A stretch of DNA of 64,000 bases from Deroplatys truncata (taxonomy: Eukaryota > Arthropoda > Insecta > Mantodea > Mantidae), in the NCBI GenBank assembly GCA_030765065.1, contig CM060988.1:177361065-177425064 (forward strand). The letters run 5' to 3'. Within the stretch, counting starts at the first letter, position 1. Each line of letters begins with the position of its first letter. The position numbers and the translations under genes are program-made. The notes under the pieces were generated by a model, which saw only the letters and a program-made list of their open reading frames with translations, searched no databases and was not told where the DNA came from. Shown here one piece after another: positions 24,328-36,037 of the stretch.

Positions 24328-25102
24328 TTTTAAAATGAATGTGTGTCGTCCTGCCCTTTTTCTGCCATATGTGTGTATCGCAGGAATTAGAGTTAAAGGT
24401 AATTTTAGTAAACTTGAAAAGACGTAAGTATGTAAATACGAGGCCATTGAAGTAAAACAAACACATAGAAATAGGGGGCTGTTATTTCAAAGCTTACTTC
24501 AGAAGTACAATGATAATAATTAATCTTGTAAACGGAGACTAAACGAATTTCATTTGACATGCTATATCCACCGCTGGAACGAAATTCACGCATACCGTAT
24601 CTACGGCTGGTATTCGTTTCACGAGGTTCGGTTTCCCTTGCTCGGCCAGGCAGCTCGTGTTTTAATTTTAATAACGACATCAGTATTACCAACACCGCCG
24701 CAGAACCGCCGATGTGAGCGTAAAGTTGCCTGATTAATTAGTTCTGGTTATTTCCGCCAGACCGCAGTCCCGCAGCTCGGCATTTGTTTCATCCGGGAAT
24801 TTGGGATTGTTCCTGGTCGGGCGTGCTTTTGACGAAATGAAAATGCTTCATTTTTTTAATAGCTCTTTGACAAAATGGATGACTGGTTAAAACTCTTTCT
24901 GGGAAAGTAAATTTTGCTTTACCTAAGCTCAAGAATTAATGTGAATCAACAAGACAGAGAATGCAGACCACATCGCATTTACATTTTTACGAAATTAAAA
25001 TTTTGAAAGTAAATATGTAACTAGTTGTTTAAACATCTAAAAAATTAAATGAACATGGAAGGCAAATCTGGTGTGAGAAAAAATAAGAAACAAAGCACTT
25101 TT
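24328..25102. other. Unannotated stretch
   Basis: A minus frame of 96 codons (24405-24695) has no recognised domain. 24580-24820 is GC-richer. Nothing assigned. Confidence 0.35.
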
Positions 25103-25165
25103 ACTTTTCTAATACCTATCTACAGTAAGTACAGGAAGTATGTATTGCACCCTCAAAAATCGTAT
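25103..25165 (+). mobile_element. Family A ACTTT-end fragment
   Basis: ACTTTTCTAATACC to CCCTCAAAAATCG only. Confidence 0.65.
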
Positions 25166-25280
25166 ACGTTCACATGATTTTCCCTACTCACTCTTCTTAC
25201 AAAAACTTATTCTTCTGAGACACTTATTAATCTAGACAAATTTTCATTAACCATTTATACATTACGTTGTAGGTATAAAG
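25166..25280 (-). mobile_element. Old family A copy, first part
   Basis: Diverged head (CGTTCACATGATTTTCC) up to GTAGGTATAAAG, where a young copy is inserted. Continues at 26099. Confidence 0.78.
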
Positions 25281-26092
25281 ATCTGATGTGTTACACTCAC
25301 ATGACTTTCTCTACTCTTGAACAAACTATTTTTACAAACGCTTATTCTCCATATGCTTCATGTTAATCGAGATGTTAATCTTATTGCTAATTTTCTTGTA
25401 GATGCAAGGGGAATATGGTAGGTTTTAAGCGATAGTCAAATATTTTAAGAGCTGGTTGCTATGTGGAGTGTTCCATTCTCTTTGCATTACCAGAACAAAA
25501 ACAAATGAATAACGAATTTGAGAAGAAGTATAACTACTGGAAAATTTAAGGGAATAACAAGCAATATCTCGAAAATGGTTCACCCCAACAACAAAAAATG
25601 TATATGAACTTAAATTGTATATTTTAACGCGATTTGTCTATCTCTTATGGTTTACCAGTTATGCAAAAGCCGTTCACAATGAAGAATATTTTTGGAGACA
25701 TTCCCAGAAAATTCGAGATATACATTTCATTTGTCATGAAAATATCTTAAACATATGACATTTTAATCAAAATCGTTAGAGCCATTTTTGAGAAAATTAA
25801 AATTTTCGAAAAATGTTACATGTAAAGGGTAATCTGGGGTGGGGGGATTTTCTTGAAAACCTTCGTGTCGCATCTCTGGAAGATACTGAACCTAAATACC
25901 AAGTTTGGTGTTTATCCGACTGTTCGTTTCTGAGTTATGTTGTTCACAGACAGACACACACGGACATGTATCCAAAAATGCTTTTTTTGGATTCAGGGGG
26001 TCTCAAAACATGTATTTCCGGTGAAATCTTGGTATCGAATTTTTGGCTGGAATACAATACTTCCCCTACTTACTATACGTAGTAGAGAAAGT
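25281..26092 (-). mobile_element. Family A1 copy nested in an old family A copy
   Basis: ATCTGATGTGTTACACTC to GTAGAGAAAGT. Same orientation as the older copy it splits. Contains an 89-codon frame that is a by-product of the repeat. Confidence 0.92.
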
Positions 26093-26098
26093 AAAAAG

Positions 26099-26727
26099 AA
26101 TACAGTAGGCTTAAGCGATAGTCAAATGTTTAAAACCTGATTGCTAAGTGATAGCTTTGGAATTTCATGTTCTTTACACGAACACAAGAAAAAACGAACA
26201 ACGACTTACCATTTGAACAAAATTTAAATACTTGAAAATTCAAACCAATATCAAATGGTTTACTCCAAAGAACGTTTTATTTGACATAAACTGTATGCTT
26301 TAACGAGATCTACTTTTTACTAGTACGCTTTACCGCACTATACAAAGCCATTCAGAATGATGCAGATATCATAAATTACTCTAAGAAAACTCAAAATATG
26401 CATTTTATTTGTCATGAAAACATCTTAAAAGTATAGTATTTAATTATCAAAATCGTTAGGGCAATTTTTTTAAAAAATAAAATAAGCGAAATTTCCATAT
26501 TAAGGCTAGCTGAGGAGGGGGAGTTTTCTTGAAAACATTGGTGCCGTATCCTTGGAAGATGTTCAATTTAAATACTTATTTTGGATTTAAGATAGATCTC
26601 GTTTTTTAGTTATGCTGTTCATAAACACACACTCGGGCGCCGGAGATCTCAAAACGTATTTCCATGAGATATCGAGATGGAATTCTTGGATATAATACAA
26701 TACCTCCTCTACTAACTATAAATAATG
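26099..26727 (-). mobile_element. Old family A copy, second part
   Basis: Resumes at ACAGTAGGCTTAAGCGATAG and runs to CTCCTCTACTAACTA. Strongly diverged from both A1 and A2, suggesting an older lineage. Confidence 0.8.
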
Positions 26728-27402
26728 TATCACTGGGTCAGTTAGACCGTGCGTGCTTATATAATACATTATAGTGTATATGTTTCAGTCTATATTCATC
26801 ACAGTGACTTTATAGTTAATTGTGTTTTATAAGAATTGAAAAGAAAAGAAAAAACAGAAACAACAACAAAATTCACACGAACAAAAAGAAAAAAAAAAGA
26901 AAAAACCACTAACCCTCCCCCTCCACCCTTGTCCCTCTGCCTTACACTCCGATCAATGCTGTAAAAATGTACCAATCGCTTTCCCCTCCCTAGCAAGGTC
27001 TAACAAGCTTGTAACCTTCTCCTTGAGTTAACAAAAGAATCTGGAAGATACATTCTCCTCAACTGTTCTGTCTTGGTACAAGGCGACAGAATATGAATCC
27101 AAGTTTCTTCCACTCTACACCAGGGACAGACCCTTATAGCTTCTTCGTTTATGAATTTGATCGCTTGTCATGATCCCAGTGTGAGCCAAGCAGTCGCTTG
27201 TTTGCCGACTCTGACCGGTCACAATAATATATTGTTCTACGCCCCATTCTGTTTTTATTTTGGACTGTAAGCTTAATTATACTTTCTCATTATATTGAGA
27301 CAGCGTATGTTGCCGGTCTATGTCTTTAGTCGCTTTTGTGCTTTTCTCCACGCATTCGTCTTATTTTCAGATCCTTCCAACCAAATATTACCTATGCTAC
27401 AC
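26728..27402. other. Unannotated stretch
   Basis: An A-rich and then C-rich tract lies at 26835-26940. No gene seen. Confidence 0.4.
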
Positions 27403-27404
27403 TA

Positions 27405-28620
27405 TGTGATCAAAAGTATCCGGACACCCCCACAAACATCCGTTTTTCATCTTAAGTGCATTGTGCTGCCACGTACTGCCTGGTACTCATTATCCGCGAC
27501 CTCAGTAGTTATTAGACATCGTGAAACAGCAGAATGGGACGCTCCGTGGAACTCACGAACTTCGAACGTGGTCAGGTGATTGGATGTGTCAGAAGTCTGT
27601 ACGCGAGATTTCCACACTCCTAAACATCCCTAGGCCCACTGTTTCTGATGCGATAGTGAACTGGAAACGTGAAGGGACATGTACAGGCCGACCTCGTCTG
27701 TTGACTGACAAGAGACCGCCGACATTTGAAGAGGATCGTAAAAAGTAATAGGCAGACATTTATACAGACCATCACACAGGAATTCCAAACTGCATCAGAG
27801 TCCACTCCAAGTACTATGACAGTTAGGCGTGAGGTGAAAAACCTTGGATTCCATGGTCGAGCGGCTGCTCATAAGCCACGCATCATGCAGGAAAATGCCA
27901 AACGACGCCTCGCTTGGTGTAAGGAGCGTCAACATTACACGATTGAACAGTGGAAAAACGTTGTGTGGAGTGATGAATCACGGTACACAATGTGGCGATC
28001 CGATGGCAGGGTGTGGGTATGGCGAATGACCGGTGAACGTCATCTGCCAGCGTGTGCAATGCCAACAGTGAAATTCGGAGGTAGTGGTGTTATGGTGTGG
28101 TCGTGTTTTTCCTGGAGGGGGCTTGCGCCTCTTGTTGTTTTGCGTGGCACGATCACAGCGCAGACCTACATTGATATTTTAAGCACCTTCTTGCTTCCCA
28201 CTGTTGTAGAGAAATTTGGGGATGGCGATTGCATCTTTCAACACGATCGAGCACCTGTTCATACCGCACGGGCTGTGGCGGAGTGGTTACACGACAATAA
28301 CATCCCTGTAATGGACTGGCCTGCACAGAGTACTGACTTGAATCCTATAGAACCCTTTGGGATGTTTTGGAATGCCGACTTCGTGCCAGGCCTCACCGAC
28401 CTACATCGATACCTCTCCTCAGTACCGCACTCCGTGAAGAATGGGCTACCATTCCCCAAGAAACCTTCCAGCACCTGATTGAGAGTATGCCTGCGAGAGA
28501 GAACACTGTTATCAAGGCAAAGGGTGGGCCAACACCATATTGACTTCCAGCATTACCGATGGAGGGCGCCAGGAACTTATACGTCATTTTCAGCCAGGTG
28601 CCCGGATACTTTTGATCACG
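27405..28620 (+). mobile_element. Tc1-like transposon (Tc1-a), nearly complete
   Basis: 1216 bp between TA dinucleotides. TIRs TGTGATCAAAAGTATCCGG at the left and CGTGATCAAAAGTATCCGG at the right (reversed). The transposase frame spans most of the element. Element length, TIR pattern and DD34E signature fit a standard Tc1 element. Confidence 0.95.
27534..28543 (+). pseudogene. Tc1-like transposase (DD34E), frameshifted
   Basis: ATG at 27534 starts MGRSVELTNFERGQVIGC, then a frame change leads into SVREISTLLNIPRPTVSDAI, the paired-type helix-turn-helix. GRPRLLTDK is followed by another change into the long 250-codon frame from 27726. That frame holds all three catalytic residues: VVWSDES (D83), FQHDRAPVHT (D174, with Arg where Asn is usual) and LNPIE (E209). 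The 34-residue gap between the last two gives DD34E. The usual EHLWD after NPIE is degraded, and the last 35 or so residues (WATIPQETFQHLIESMP, ending GGPTPY, stop at 28543) lie in another frame. The protein cut and pasted its own element when intact. It is now dead but well preserved, suggesting fairly recent activity. Confidence 0.92.
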
Positions 28621-28750
28621 TACGGGTATAGGTATAATATAGCATAATGTTCTCATAAGCGATTGATCCCCTATCACAATTCTAATCCAATATTTGATCG
28701 CCCGTTCCTTACATTCAATTGTTTCGCTGTATGCACCATATTCTCTAAAA

Positions 28751-29550
28751 ATTTGATGCGTTACACTTGCATGACTTTCTCTACTCTTGTACAAACTATT
28801 TTTACAAACGCTTATTCTCCATATGCTTCATGTTAATCGAGATGTTAATCTTATTGCTAATTTTCTTGTAGGAGCAAGGGGAATTGCTAGGCTTTAAGTG
28901 ACAGTCAAATATTTTAAGACCTGGTTGCTATGTGAAGCATAGTAACGAATTCCCATTTGAGTAAAGTATAAGTATTGGAAAATTCAAACAAATAACAAGG
29001 AACATCTCGGTAATGGTTCACTCTATAAAAAATGTATATGACATAAATTGTGTGCTTTAATGAAATTTACATTTTTTGTGTATAGATAAACCTTGTGTAT
29101 GTTTTACGGTTTACCAGTTATGCCAAAGCCATTCAGAATGAAGGTGGCTTTTGGGGACATTCACAGAATATTTAAGATGTAATTTCATTTATAATGAAAA
29201 TATCTTATACATGTGCTATTTTAATCAAAATTGTTAGAGCAATTTTTGAAAAAAAAACATCAACATTTTGGGAAAGTGTTTCATGTAAAAGGTAATCTGG
29301 TGTGGGGGATTTTCTTAAAAATCATTGTGTTGCATCCTTAGAAGCTACTAAACTGAAACACCAAGTTTGGTATTCATCCGTCTTTTTGTTATTGAGTTAT
29401 GCTGTTAACAGACACACACATGGACATGCTTCCAAAAGTGCTTATTTGGATTCAGGGGGTCTCAAAACATGTATTTCTGGTGAAATCTCGGTATCGAATT
29501 TTTGGGTGGAATGCAATACTTCCCTACTTACTATACGTAGTAGGGAAAGT
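28751..29550 (-). mobile_element. Family A1 copy
   Basis: TTTGATGCGTTACACTTGC to GTAGTAGGGAAAGT. Near full length and somewhat more diverged than other A1 copies. Confidence 0.9.
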
Positions 29551-29884
29551 GTTATATGTCTCTTTAAAACACACAGTTTATTTCAAATAATGTTTTATTT
29601 GGCATTAAGCATTTCCAAAATATCGGTTATGAATACTTCGAATTGTTTTACACTTAGTCATTTATTTAAAGTCCTGTTCGAGTTTCAGCTGTTTACCACG
29701 ATGTGACGGACCAGTTATTAAACATTTGACTATCGTTATTCCCATTGTATCTATATATAACAAAAGTATAATGTAGCTATTTCCGGAAAGGTTTATCTCG
29801 ATTAAAACGAAGTCGTAGGACACTTTCGTAAGAATAGTTTGTGTACTCACTAATAAACGATAAAGGGTAGAGAAAGTCGTCAGA
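29551..29884 (+). mobile_element. Family A (A2) 3' half
   Basis: Right-hand part of an older copy (CTCTTTAAAACACACAG to AAAGTCGTCAGA). Flanked on both sides by younger copies. Confidence 0.82.
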
Positions 29885-29889
29885 TTTTT

Positions 29890-30715
29890 ACTTTCTCTAC
29901 TACGTATAGTAAGTAGGGGAAGTACTGTATTCCACTCAAAAATTCGATACCGAGATTTCACCGGAAATACATGTTTTGAGACCCCCTGAATCCAAAAAAG
30001 CATTTTTGGGAACATGTCCATGTGTTTGTCTGTGAACAGCATAACTCAGAAACGAACAGTCGGATAAACACCAAACTTGGTATTTATGTTTAGTATCTTC
30101 CAGAGATGCGACACGAAGGTTTTCAAGAAAATCCTCCCACTCCAGATTACTCTTTACATGGAACATTTTTAGAAAATTTTAATTTTCTCAGATATGACTA
30201 ACGATTTTGATCAAAATATCATATGTTTAAGATATTTTTATGACAAATGAAATGTATATCTGGAATTTTCTGGGAATGTCTCCAAAATTATTCTTCATTA
30301 TGAACGACTTTTGCATAACTGGTAAACCATAAGAGATAGACAAAATTTTGCTGCACAAATAATGTAAACCGCGTTAAAATATAGAATTTATGTCATATAC
30401 ATTTGTTTTGTTGAGTGAACCAATGTCGAGATATTGCTTGTTATTCCCTTAAATTTTCCAATAGTAATACTTTTTCTAAATTCGTTATTCACTTTTTTTG
30501 TCCTGGTAATACAAAGAGAATGGAATGCTCCACATAGCAACCAGCTCTTAAAATATTTGACTATCACTTAAAGCCTAGCAATTCCCGTTGCATCTAGCAA
30601 GAAAATTAGCAAAAACATTAACAATCTTGATTAACATGAAGCATATGGAGAATAAGCGTTTGTAAAAATAGTTTGTACAAGAGTAGAGAAAGTCAAGTGA
30701 GTGTAACACATCAGA
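29890..30715 (+). mobile_element. Family A1 copy, full length
   Basis: ACTTTCTCTACTACG to AACACATCAGA. T-runs on both sides. Confidence 0.93.
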
Positions 30716-30884
30716 TTTTTTTTGTATCATTCATATGCCCCTTTAACATCTAAAGTCGCATCGGTGGCTATTATGTTTGTAATACTTGCCCATTTGGCAA
30801 AGATATTCAATTGTTTACTGTTGTGTTAATGTTTTCTTTATAATGTATTAAATTTAAACACATCCTCTTTCACTCATACTTACA

Positions 30885-31015
30885 GATTCTAGGTAGGATG
30901 AAGCATAATTCTGGTTAAAGAAAAGTTCCCATCCTCCAACCGGGAACCGAACTCGAGACCTCTGGATTTGGAACCTAGCATGGTAATTACCAGACCACAG
31001 AGGCAGTTTAAGTAT
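30885..31015 (-). mobile_element. tRNA-derived SINE head
   Basis: Minus strand: TGCCTCTGTGGTCTGGTAAT, then GAGTTCGGTTCCCGG about 45 nt later, resembling A and B boxes. No clear tail. Confidence 0.5.
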
Positions 31016-31584
31016 TTATATGTATGTGTTTATCGTATTTAAAATGAAAAAAAGAATCTTTGGGACAGAACTTGTTTGAAATTTTAATCAATGGAGAAGT
31101 CTGATATTGTTTCAAATTTCTCCGTAAGTATCTGGGTTATTTTTATGAAGTACATTCGTATCTGTATTTTAGTAGAATGCACGAGAAGTATTTCGTAATA
31201 AAGCATACTGCAGACCAGATGGAAAATTCCGGCGCAGCGGACTTTATACATTCCACATCCCTCGCACGAAAACCTCTGCTCAAAAATTGTTTCGGTCCGC
31301 GCCCATGTTGTGGTGCCTTGGAAAATTCAAATACTGCCGAGAGAAGGAACATATTTTCTACACAAATCCCCCAGCCGGCTTCTTCAGAAATACTGCCGTC
31401 TGCTTTAAGGGAGTTCACTATATGAAAATATACGGCTTCAAGAACATACATAAAAAAGTAAACCACTTTACGTACATAAAATATTTGACACTCAGAAGAT
31501 AAAACTTGGCACTGCATTCAAACATCTTGGTGATCGAGATATTTAAGATAAAACCTGATATTATGTCGGTTTTATAGGAAAAAT
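31016..31584. other. Unassigned stretch
   Basis: Overlapping frames on both strands (minus 31143-31517, 124 codons; plus 31177-31425, 82 codons) contain no domain I recognise. Whether either is coding is unknown. Confidence 0.3.
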
Positions 31585-31759
31585 ACATTAACACATCCCT
31601 TACAGTCACATGCCTTTCTCTACCCTCTGTCGTTTATTAGTGGGTATACAAACTATTCTTAATAAAGCTTATTTCTCCACTTACTTCACTGTAATTCAAA
31701 TAAACTTATGCTGAAACAGCTACATTACACATTTCGTTATAGATACAAATTGAACAGCG
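31585..31759 (-). mobile_element. Family A (A2) copy, first part
   Basis: CAGA-end head to TACAAATTGAACAGCG, where a solo LTR is inserted. Resumes at 32697 with AGCGATAGTCAAATG. Confidence 0.9.
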
Positions 31760-32696
31760 TGGAGTAGAATATTTGTTGGTAGTTGGAAGATGCTTCATGT
31801 TTATCTGCCCCATGTATGGGAGCCAATTTGTCGCGGTATCTCGTGTTATCTTATTGCTGAGCGCCTGTTATTGTATTACTAGTTTGAATTTTGGGTTCTT
31901 TGTCCTCCGGCTAGCTATTATTACTACTCAGTCGAGCATATCTCTTGAACAAGGTGTGTAAACGGAAAGGATTTGTTACTGAAAGATAACACTTATAAAA
32001 GAATTTGTTTTTACACTTTTATTGCCGTCACACTTTATTCATTTCACATAATTATTCTTGATACACGCCGAATGAAACTGTTATATTTTCTAATATCACT
32101 ATAATCACTTATTTGCTGCACATTATTAATTCGCGTATTTCACATTTATAACAAACTTTACGACGCGAGAGATTCTGTTAAACTGAGCGACGTATAACCG
32201 TTCTATGATTCTGTTGGACTGAACGACGTATTACCTGCGAATCCTTCTGTTGGACTGAGCGACGTTTACCTCGTGAATTATTCTGTAAAACTGCGCGTTA
32301 CCCGTCTCTAGCACGGAATTTATACTCCCTCACCCGATATGCCTAAAGATTATAAACGAGCTGCTATTGGTTACTAAAACGCGCCAACATTAGCGTCTAT
32401 ATTTATATTCAATCAAAATTACGAACACATATGCTCTAGGGAAGAAATTCGCTCCATTTCTAAAGAAAAGCGCGCTAATCTGACGTCATTTGTTTGTCTC
32501 TTCTAATTGATAAACAACTCACCCCCTCGCTACATTGTTGCCCGCTCTTATTGTCAGTTTCAGTGAGGCCGTATAAACTTATTTCCTAACAATGCTTATA
32601 ATTAACAAGCATCTCAAATCAATGTCATACAATAATGCTTATTTACACTACAATCACTCTGGCATTTATATTGTTGTGATATAAAATACTGCCACA
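31760..32696 (+). mobile_element. Solo LTR (LTR-2) with 4-bp target duplication
   Basis: 937 bp, starting TGG and ending CCACA, flanked by AGCG on both sides (31756-31759 and 32697-32700). It sits inside a family A2 copy whose halves align to its edges. Homologous to LTR-1, with TATA-like and CCAAT-like motifs. Fossil LTR retrotransposon reduced to one LTR; a 4-bp duplication fits several LTR lineages. It is younger than the A2 copy it splits. Confidence 0.88.
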
Positions 32697-33377
32697 AGCG
32701 ATAGTCAAATGTTTAACAACTGGACGCTATATGCTGGCCTTAAAATTCCATACTGTTTCCATGACATCGCGAGAAACAACTGAATGACCAAGAAATGAAC
32801 AATTCGAACATTTGATAACGGATATCTCAGAAAGGGTTTATGTTACAAAAAGCTTATTTCAAATAAATTGTGTTTTAAAGAGAGCTACATTTTTTGTGTA
32901 GTACGTTTTCATCTATAACTTAACGTTTATCACTTATATAAAATTATATAAAATTCCTTCCGAGTGAAGAGGACTTCATAGGCTATTCCCAGAAAATCCT
33001 ATATATAATTTATCATGCAAATATCTTTAATATATGTGTTTTAATCAAAATCGTTAGACCATTTTTTATAAAATCGAACATTTCGAAAAACGTTTCTGTA
33101 TGGGGTAGTTTAGGGTGGGTAGATTTTCTTTAAAATCCGCGTGTCGCATCTTTGAAAGATATTGAACGTAAATGCAAAGTTTGGTATTTATCCGACTTTA
33201 TGATTTAGAGTTATGCTGTTCACAGACACACAGGTACACACACGGATATTTTTCTAAAAAGGCTTTATTTGAATTTAAGGGGCTTCAAAGCATGTATTTC
33301 TGGTGAAATCTCGATATGGAATTTTTAGGTGAAATGAAATACGTTCTGTACCTACTAGGTACGTGGCAGAGAAAGTA
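32697..33377 (-). mobile_element. Family A (A2) copy, second part
   Basis: From AGCGATAGTCAAATG to ACGTGGCAGAGAAAGT. Completes the copy begun at 31585. Confidence 0.9.
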
Positions 33378-33427
33378 AAAAGGAAGGGTGGTGAAATAAA
33401 ACAGTATATCTTATCCTGATGTATATA

Positions 33428-34937
33428 GGGTGGACCATTTAAATTGAGACTGTACAATATCTCCAAAACTAAGCGTTGTGGAAAGAAATGTCTTGAATAA
33501 AGGTTGCTTGGTATTATGGGGGAAAGTGAATGCCATTAGTCGTGTTTTATTTGGAGGATGTTGTGATGGTCCCTTTAGATTCAATTTATTTTTTTTAAAT
33601 TGTAACTTACTTTTTTATATTGTTTTCTCACTACTTATAAAAAACTAAACAACATTTGCATAAAGCAGTTTGAAATTGTTCTTAAACCAACGTAAATAAT
33701 AACGAAAGTTCTGAATGACTGTGCACGGAGAGCGCAATGAATGGTTGGGTCATCCATGGATGGTCATTGGAGGATCAAGTTATGTTTCGTAATTGGGAAC
33801 CAGCGTTTTTACTTCCTCTACTACGTATAGTAAGTAGGGGAAGTATTGTATTCCACCAAAAATTGATACAGAGATTTCACCGGAAATACATGTTTTGAGG
33901 AGCCCTGAGTTCAAATAAAGCGTTTCTGGAAACATGTCCGTGTGTGTATGTATGTATGTATTTATTTATTCTGCAATTGTGTACTTCCCGGTGGCAGAAT
34001 TAAACTGTTAACAGCATAACTCAAAAACAAGTAGGTAGATTAATACCAAACTTGGTATTTGAGTTTAGTGTCCTTTAAGGATGTGATACAAAGATTTTGA
34101 AGAAAATCCCCTTACCCTAGACTACTTTTTACATTGAACGTTTTACACACTTTTTATTTCCTCAAAAAATGCTTTAAAGATTTTGACTAAAATATGTTTA
34201 AGATATTTTTATGGCAAATTTAATGTATATCTTCAAATTTCTGGGAGTGTCCCCAAAAGTCTTCATTCTGAATGACTTTCGCATAACTGTTAAACCGTAA
34301 GACACAGACAAAAAGTTTACTACACAAAAACGTATTTCAGGTTAAAACACACAATTTATGTCATTTACATTTTTTTGTGGAGTGAACTATTTCAGAGATA
34401 TTCGTTGTTGTTACTTTGAATTTTCTAATACTTATACTTTTTCTCAACTGGTAATTCCGTATTTGTATTTTTATGTCCTGGACATGCAAAGAGAATGGAA
34501 TGCTCCACACAGCAACCAGCTCTTAAAACATTTGACTATCACTTAAAGCCTACCATATTCCCCTTGCACCTACAAGAAAATTACCAATAAATTAGTTTCT
34601 GCAAAGGTTTAACTCGATTAACATGAACTAGATGGAGAATAAGCCTTTGTAAAAATAATTTTAAAAGAGTAGAGAAGGCTATTTGAGTGTAGCCACATCA
34701 GATTTTTTTATTTTGTTTTCTTATTCCTCATCAAAAAATAAACAGCTTAGAAAATGTAGATTTCCATTTAAAAAATTAAATTGACCCTAAAATGACCAAC
34801 ATAACGTCCTCCAAATAAAACACGACTAATTAAATTTATTTTCCCCTATAATATCAAGCAACTTTTATTAAAGGCATTTCTTTCTACGACGCTTAGTGTT
34901 GGAGATATTGTACAGTCTCAACTTAAATGGTTCACCC
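33428..34937. mobile_element. Element with long inverted repeats (foldback-type), hosting a family A copy
   Basis: Arms 33428-33600 and about 34750-34937 are inverted copies with roughly 85% identity by eye. The left starts GGGTGGACCATTTAAATTG and the right (reversed) GGGTGAACCATTTAAGTTG. Both continue GAGACTGTACAATATCTCC. TA or TATATA flanks both ends. Between the arms is a family A copy plus short spacer. No transposase seen, so non-autonomous. Confidence 0.8.
33811..34702 (+). mobile_element. Family A copy inside the foldback element
   Basis: ACTTCCTCTACTACG to AGCCACATCAGA. Intermediate between A1 and A2. Carries an extra (TATG)n-type segment of about 60 bp at 33947-34010 in the microsatellite position. 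Confidence 0.88.
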
Positions 34938-34944
34938 TATATAT

Positions 34945-35337
34945 ATACCGCTTCACTCACAATTAGGGCGTCACATTTCGACGGAAACTCGCATGGTTCG
35001 ACACATTGTTTAAGAAACAAAGGTATTCATATCACAAGCGATTTAGCGGAACTCAATTCTATAACTGTAGGGTTAATAACGTTTGTCTATCACTATATTC
35101 AGCTGCTATTTTAAATACTGATACATGTCAAATTACACACACAGCAACATTATCATATGACTGACGTTCTGTGCCGCCTAGTTTCGATATTGGACAGGCA
35201 GATGGGATACCAACATGCAACGCTGCCAAGCTGTGAAAACAGTTCCTCAGCTCTGTTGTAATGTTTGTTTATTTTATTATAAAATGCGAGCTTTACACTT
35301 TCCGTTCCTACATGAATATTTCTGGGAATTTAAATCA
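34945..35337. other. Unannotated stretch
   Basis: Nothing recognised. Confidence 0.35.
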
Positions 35338-35349
35338 CATCACTTTTGT

Positions 35350-35635
35350 GTCGCCCTCCGTGGTGTAGTGGTTACCATGCTAGTCTCTAGTTCCCGAGGC
35401 CTCGGGTTCAAACCCGGCGGAGGGCGATGGATTTTTTCGGGCGTAAAAATCCTTAGCATGGTTTCCTTCGGAAGGGAAGTAAAGCCGGTGGTCCGTATCT
35501 AGATTTACGGCACGTAAAAGTACCTCAAGCCTGATAAAGAGACCTCTGAGCAAAATATCCGGTATATCCACGCCCAATATAGGAGGCTAAGGAACAGCGC
35601 AGTTAAAGAGCGTCCACAAATAAAACTCAATTTAA
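35350..35635 (+). mobile_element. tRNA-derived SINE-B with target duplication
   Basis: The head is tRNA-like: GCCCTCCGTGGTGTAGTGG (A box), GGGTTCAAACCC (B box) and a closing GGAGGGC that pairs with the first seven bases. The body has TTTTTTCGGGCGTAAAAATC. Flanked by CAT[C/T]ACTTTTGT (35338-35349 and 35636-35647), a 12-bp duplication with one mismatch, as LINE-driven insertion gives. Confidence 0.92.
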
Positions 35636-35694
35636 CATTACTTTTGTTCATTGTTCCCATAACCTACAAATATCGGTGCTAGTTACTTTCTCTA

Positions 35695-35799
35695 CTACGT
35701 ATAGTAAGTAGGGGAAGTATTGTATTCCACCCAAAACTTCGATACCGAGATTTCACCAGAAATTGAGAGACCCCCTGAATCAAAAAAAAAAAAAAAAAA
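35695..35799 (+). mobile_element. Family A1 ACTTT-end fragment ending in an A18 run
   Basis: ACTTTCTCTACTACG to CCCCTGAATC, then 18 A. Truncated at the A-run that follows CCTGAATCC in the consensus. Confidence 0.9.
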
Positions 35800-36037
35800 C
35801 TTATGTAGAACATAGACAGGCACGATAGTAATAGAGAAAATGAGAATTGAATCTATTTATAACACTATGATACGCGTGCGATACCAATGCCAGAATATTT
35901 TGATAGCCCTCATTTAAGAAAGTTTTGCTTTATTCCATTTGTGTTTATCGTTTAATCAGCTTCGTTAGCAGGGAATACTCAATAACTGTATAAAGAGAGA
36001 AAATTGCTGACATTGGAAATCAGTGAGCGATATTTTT

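Noticed and set aside
25813-26082. A frame of about 89 codons (MLHVKGNLGWGDF...) that recurs in many family A copies (also near 12990, 30166, 48122, 50198)
   Set aside because: It recurs because the repeat recurs. It crosses the CA microsatellite, whose length varies out of phase, and has no domain, so coding use is unlikely.
31143-31517. A host exon or gene at 31.2 kb (124-codon minus frame)
   Set aside because: No recognisable domain, no clear splice signals, and an overlapping frame on the other strand; left as unassigned.
35350-35425. A functional tRNA gene
   Set aside because: The tRNA-like head is followed by a SINE body, A-rich tail and 12-bp target duplication; the same unit recurs at 43891 and 61787.
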